From Methylobacter marinus A45 (GTDB taxonomy: Bacteria > Pseudomonadota > Gammaproteobacteria > Methylococcales > Methylomonadaceae), in NCBI RefSeq assembly GCF_000383855.1, contig NZ_KB912877.1:4587226-4651225 (forward strand): a DNA stretch of 64,000 nt, in the 5' to 3' direction. Below are positions 61,124-64,000 of the stretch, one piece after another. Below the pieces are notes generated by a model, which worked only from the letters and a program-made list of their open reading frames with translations, searched no databases and was not told the DNA's origin. Positions within the stretch are counted from its first letter, which is position 1. The number at the start of each line of letters is the position of its first letter. A program made the position numbers and the translations under genes.

Positions 61124-61462
61124 TCACGGTCTTCTAGCTTCGATAAAGCGCTGAAAGGCCCGGTCGGCGGCCGTCTCCAATATAAAAATAGCCCGGCTGC
61201 CCATGTGGCTGGCAATGCCGATCAAGGCTGCCGACAGCACGCCAGGCATCGCCGACCATTCGCATAAATAAAACGTCACGACGCCGACAAACGCGCTGAT
61301 CACCCATTCGCCGGCCAATTCAGTAATGGAGAACCGGGCAATCAGTCCGGAACGGATTTTGCGCAGGTAGCCCGCCGAGCCGCCGAATACTGACAGGCAG
61401 AACACCCAGGCATAGGTTAATAGTGAGTAAGAAAGTGGGTCTTTTTCAGGCATTATTGTCAT
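61124..61462 (-). CDS. Phage holin (LydA-type)
   Basis: A 112-residue protein with three hydrophobic segments (~13-32, ~52-68, ~75-95) and a basic C-terminus. F-S-I-T-E-L-A-G-E-W-V-I-S-A-F-V-G-V-V and I-G-I-A-S-H-M-G-S-R-A-I-F match phage holin family 3. It makes the inner-membrane lesions that start lysis. It overlaps the Rz gene by 4 bases (ATGA). No endolysin is visible between the capsid and the tail genes. Confidence 0.78.
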   Translation of the reverse strand: MTIMPEKDPLSYSLLTYAWVFCLSVFGGSAGYLRKIRSGLIARFSITELAGEWVISAFVGVVTFYLCEWSAMPGVLSAALIGIASHMGSRAIFILETAADRAFQRFIEARRP

Positions 61463-61956
61463 CTCCCTTTTTTTTCACTATTTGAATTCAGCGTTAACGC
61501 CCAGATATGGGCGCTGTTGGCGTAGATCCCCGCTGCATCGCCTTTGGCGCCCTCTTCTCTAACAATTCGACCAACCGCTTCTGCAAGTTCGGCTTCGGCG
61601 GCGGCTGCAGCAGAAATGCCGGCACTGTCACCGGCGGACACGTCACCATTACGACTTTTCCAGGCTGCTGGGACTGGCACGCTAAGAGCATCCAACTGGC
61701 GCCTGTAATCATTAACGGTCGCAATAAAAGCTTCATGTGATTTATCCAGTTCTCGGTTAGTGGCGAGGGCTTTTAGCTGCGCCTTGTTGGCTAATTCTTG
61801 CGCAGCATGGAACTGCGCGGCGGCTTCGGCATTGGCTTGTTCGACCGCTAATTCAATACGCGCCACTTTGGCGGCGTTCAGTTCATGCGCCAAATAAAAC
61901 CCGCCGCCGAACGACAGCGCGGCGGTTAGCAAATAAGGCAGAATCAATGCCGGCAT
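61459..61956 (-). CDS. Rz-like inner-membrane spanin
   Basis: A 165-residue protein with an N-terminal membrane anchor (I-L-P-Y-L-L-T-A-A-L-S-F-G-G-G-F-Y-L) and a long Ala/Glu/Lys-rich helix (~30-90), the build of an i-spanin. A second frame inside it encodes a small proline-rich lipoprotein, the expected Rz1 partner. Together they fuse the two membranes at the end of lysis. It starts 4 bases after the major capsid stop. Confidence 0.82.
   Translation of the reverse strand: MPALILPYLLTAALSFGGGFYLAHELNAAKVARIELAVEQANAEAAAQFHAAQELANKAQLKALATNRELDKSHEAFIATVNDYRRQLDALSVPVPAAWKSRNGDVSAGDSAGISAAAAAEAELAEAVGRIVREEGAKGDAAGIYANSAHIWALTLNSNSEKKGR
61494..61736 (-). CDS. Rz1-like outer-membrane spanin nested in Rz
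   Basis: An 80-residue frame wholly inside the Rz-like gene. Its signal ends in the lipobox M-L-L-A-C (Cys20), and the mature part is Pro-rich (C-P-P-V-T-V-P-A-F-L-L-Q-P-P-P-K-P-N). A nested, lipobox-bearing, Pro-rich short frame is exactly the Rz1 arrangement of lambda. Confidence 0.8.
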   Translation of the reverse strand: MKLLLRPLMITGASWMLLACQSQQPGKVVMVTCPPVTVPAFLLQPPPKPNLQKRLVELLEKRAPKAMQRGSTPTAPISGR

Positions 61957-61960
61957 CAGG

Positions 61961-62968
61961 TTAAACCTTGGTCAGCTTGATAATCGCGCGCGGCTTGGTG
62001 CAGATATTGAACGGGTTGGACTGCGCCTCCATGTCAATGCCTTTGTTGAACCGTCTTGGCTCCTGTTTGGCGTAATACGGCAAGCCGATGGTATTGACGG
62101 TTTCCATATAATCGGCCGGGGCGTAGCGGGTGATAAACAGGCCGTCAACGATAGGGATCAAATACGCTTCATCCGGATCGATGAACGCGACGCCGCCGAC
62201 CTTGCCGTAATATTCACGCCACTCGACGTCGGCGACACGGAAACCGGCCGCGCGATGATCGCCGAGCAGGACGTTGGCCGCTTCGCTCCAGCCGGCATAG
62301 GCGGCCTCTATGGCAGGATGGCCGACAAAGGCGTCGAAGAAATTGCGCCCGCATACCGCCCGCCAGCCGGTAATGACGCCGGAATCGCCGATCACGTCTT
62401 CGGCTTTGCGCTTGGCCGTGACGATCTTGTCGCGCACTTTGGTCGTCTCAGTCGTCAACGCCATCCCCACGGATTGCTGCGTGACGCCGAACGAGGTGAA
62501 TGCGTCCAGCAGGACCGTGGCGCCGTCCGAATCCAGCACCTGCCCCTTGAGCGCCCCGATCCGGTGAAAAGCCAACGTCGCATCCAGGCGTTTGCGCATT
62601 TTCATAAGACGCTTGTTGACCATGCCTTCCACGGTCTGAAGTTCCGTTTCGGAACCGAACACCCGCACGTTTTGCACTTCATCGGCATTGATGCCGTCGA
62701 CGACCGGCAAATGCACGGTGCTGAATGGAATCGCCTGGCGTTTCGATTTGCCGGATGCGCTGCCTGGAGCGCCGCGTTCGCCTGTGGGAACCAGAGTCAA
62801 GGTATCGCCGTCGCGCTCGATGAAAACGGCGGTGCTGGTGATGCCCTCTTCCTGGAACAAATCGTCGATAATGCCGGGAACGGCCTGCCCTTCGGCAGCG
62901 TCATTGATGGCGGCGGTCAGGTTGACGACGCCGAAAGCGTCATCGTTAAAAATATCTAAGGATGGCAT
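61961..62968 (-). CDS. Major capsid protein (lambda gpE-like)
   Basis: A 335-residue capsid protein of the lambda E family. Features: N-terminal D-D-A-F-G-V-V-N-L-T-A-A-I-N, F-Q-E-E-G-I-T-S-T-A-V-F-I-E, A-I-P-F-S-T-V-H-L-P and the C-terminal Y-Y-A-K-Q-E-P-R-R-F-N-K-G-I-D-M-E-A-Q-S-N-P. Length matches the family. It lies 31 bases after the decoration gene. Confidence 0.92.
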   Translation of the reverse strand: MPSLDIFNDDAFGVVNLTAAINDAAEGQAVPGIIDDLFQEEGITSTAVFIERDGDTLTLVPTGERGAPGSASGKSKRQAIPFSTVHLPVVDGINADEVQNVRVFGSETELQTVEGMVNKRLMKMRKRLDATLAFHRIGALKGQVLDSDGATVLLDAFTSFGVTQQSVGMALTTETTKVRDKIVTAKRKAEDVIGDSGVITGWRAVCGRNFFDAFVGHPAIEAAYAGWSEAANVLLGDHRAAGFRVADVEWREYYGKVGGVAFIDPDEAYLIPIVDGLFITRYAPADYMETVNTIGLPYYAKQEPRRFNKGIDMEAQSNPFNICTKPRAIIKLTKV

Positions 62969-62999
62969 GCGTTTTTCTCCAAACGGTTAAAATCTTGTG

Positions 63000-63641
63000 T
63001 TAGCGGACCAGCAGATGCTGTTCAGCCATGCGCGCGATGGCCGCCGCCTTGGCGTCGGCGCTGATGCCGGTTTTCCAAGTCAGCGACACGTCGGCAACGG
63101 TCGCCAATCGGGTGATGCCCACGCCTTTGGCATCGGCCAGTGACGCATCGACGACGGCGTACAGAATCCCGGCGGCATGCTGGCTGCCATCAGTCGCAGC
63201 CGGATCATGCAGGGTGTATTTTTTGGAGCCGGGCGCTACGGTGATCGTGATGGTATCGCCGACAATAAAATCCGCCGCGCCGTCAGCCAGCGTGAAGGAC
63301 AAGCCGCCACCGCTGAAGGCCGCGCCGACCGTACCGACCCCGACGACATCGCCCTGCGGATCGGTGACCTGGAAATTGCCGGCATTGGTGGCCGCAGCGG
63401 TAATTGTCAAAAGGTAATCGCCCTCCTGCACGCCTGCGCTAACGGTAATCTCGCCCATGGCGCCGTCCCCGGTATTGCCGGCATCGGCCGCGGCAGTGGC
63501 GCCGTCAGTTTCAATGCGCCCCAGGACGGTACCGGCCATCAGGTTCTGTCCTGAAATGACGGTGATTTTTTCGCGGAACGCCGCATCGACTTCGGTGAGA
63601 ATAAATTCGCCGGCGTGGGCTTTTTCAGTGAGTGTGGCCAT
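63000..63641 (-). CDS. Phage head decoration protein (gpD family)
   Basis: A 213-residue protein. It starts with H-A-G-E-F-I-L-T-E-V-D and the G-T-V-L-G-R-I step and has an inserted beta domain (I-T-V-S-A-G-V-Q-E-G-D-Y, D-P-Q-G-D-V-V-G-V-G-T-V), then H-A-A-G-I-L-Y-A-V-V-D-A-S. It is longer than lambda gpD because of the insert, a form common in prophages. It stabilises the capsid. Located just before the capsid gene. Confidence 0.85.
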   Translation of the reverse strand: MATLTEKAHAGEFILTEVDAAFREKITVISGQNLMAGTVLGRIETDGATAAADAGNTGDGAMGEITVSAGVQEGDYLLTITAAATNAGNFQVTDPQGDVVGVGTVGAAFSGGGLSFTLADGAADFIVGDTITITVAPGSKKYTLHDPAATDGSQHAAGILYAVVDASLADAKGVGITRLATVADVSLTWKTGISADAKAAAIARMAEQHLLVR

Positions 63642-63650
63642 GATGTTTTC

Positions 63651-64000
63651 CTATCGTTTGAAATGTTGTTGGCGTTTGCGGTAAATGCTGCCGGCGGACG
63701 GCTGTGCGGTTTGTTGCGCGGTTTCCACCAGTTTGGCCGGCAAGGCGTTGCTGATCTCGATCTCGCCCGCCGTGAGCATGGCGAACAGATCGGCGCGCAC
63801 CTGCTCGACATCGGTGCCGGCGGTAATGTAATTCGCGGCCGCTTCCGGCACTTTTGCGGCGGCGCAGATCGCGCGGATCTCGGCGGCTATTTTGGCTTTT
63901 GAGTCGACCTCGATGCCGTCCGGATCGCGGCGTTTTTTCTGATCCTCAAGTTTTTCCTTGTACGTTTTGCTGCTCGCTGCCGGCTGCGAAGATTCGCCGC
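63651..64000 (-). CDS. Capsid maturation protease, C-terminal part
   Basis: The end of a larger gene that runs off the right edge; I translated 116 residues in frame with its stop at 63651-63653. It is charged and helical (K-T-Y-K-E-K-L-E-D-Q-K-K-R-R, then A-K-I-A-A-E-I-R-A-I-C-A-A-A-K-V-P-E-A-A-A-N-Y-I-T-A-G-T), as in the C-terminal tail of S49/ClpP-like head maturation proteases, which lie directly upstream of the decoration gene in lambda-like phages. The catalytic part is outside the window, so the call rests on position and tail pattern. Confidence 0.6.
   Translation of the reverse strand, partial: GESSQPAASSKTYKEKLEDQKKRRDPDGIEVDSKAKIAAEIRAICAAAKVPEAAANYITAGTDVEQVRADLFAMLTAGEIEISNALPAKLVETAQQTAQPSAGSIYRKRQQHFKR

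Overview
The window looks like a chromosomal segment of a gammaproteobacterium carrying a prophage. Gene content (archease/RtcB, SulP plus a Hyf-like membrane complex, PA3496-type small protein, Pcm, PhoD) and many short dispersed palindromic repeats fit a methanotroph-like member of the Methylococcales. No methane or methanol oxidation gene is in view, so that placement is an inference.

Left part (1-20 kb): the N-terminal part of an Hsp20 chaperone with a small Cys-rich partner; an RNA repair operon (archease, rtcB, DUF72); pcm on the other strand; a PA3496-like small acidic protein; an MgtC/DUF4010 membrane protein; an MFS transporter; and an NAD salvage pair (pncA, pncB) preceded by a tiny CxxCH protein. 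From 10.6 to 19.7 kb there is one long plus-strand cluster: a SulP/STAS anion transporter followed by hyfB, hyfC, hyfE, hyfF, hyfG and hyfI homologues. The HyfG-like subunit has lost three of the four Cys that bind nickel in [NiFe] hydrogenases, and no ferredoxin-like subunit is present. This is therefore a hydrogenase-derived, complex I-like membrane machine of unknown electron or ion chemistry, possibly coupled to anion (bicarbonate or sulfate) uptake. A dispersed repeat sits exactly between hyfF and hyfG and appears to supply the present ribosome binding site and start codon of hyfG.

Middle part (20-37 kb): a DUF2490 protein with a histidine kinase / sigma-54 regulator pair; an OmpA-like lipoprotein with a GYPQQQ-repeat tail; a GST / arylamine N-acetyltransferase / transglutaminase operon; phosphate-scavenging genes (phoD, glycerophosphodiesterase); a DUF167 protein; and a glycosyltransferase next to an amylo-alpha-1,6-glucosidase. 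Intergenic regions are crowded with at least five families of dispersed repeats.

Defence region (37-47 kb): a complete type I Wadjet operon (jetA-jetB-jetC-jetD, every junction a 4-base overlap) and an AbiEi/AbiEii toxin-antitoxin pair whose start codon touches a perfect 17-base inverted repeat. This region ends at a 29-base piece of the 3' end of tmRNA (ssrA) followed by its terminator, which marks one attachment-site boundary of the prophage.

Prophage (47.5 kb to the window end, all minus strand): late genes of a siphophage with lambda-like head and tail modules. They are, in transcription order, the end of a capsid protease, head decoration protein, major capsid protein, Rz with nested Rz1, holin, a fibre/spike cassette, head-tail connector, minor tail Z and U, tail tube, tail assembly chaperone with a likely -1 frameshift extension, tape measure, and large distal tail proteins including one with YadA-head-like repeats. 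Integrase and replication genes must lie beyond the right edge.
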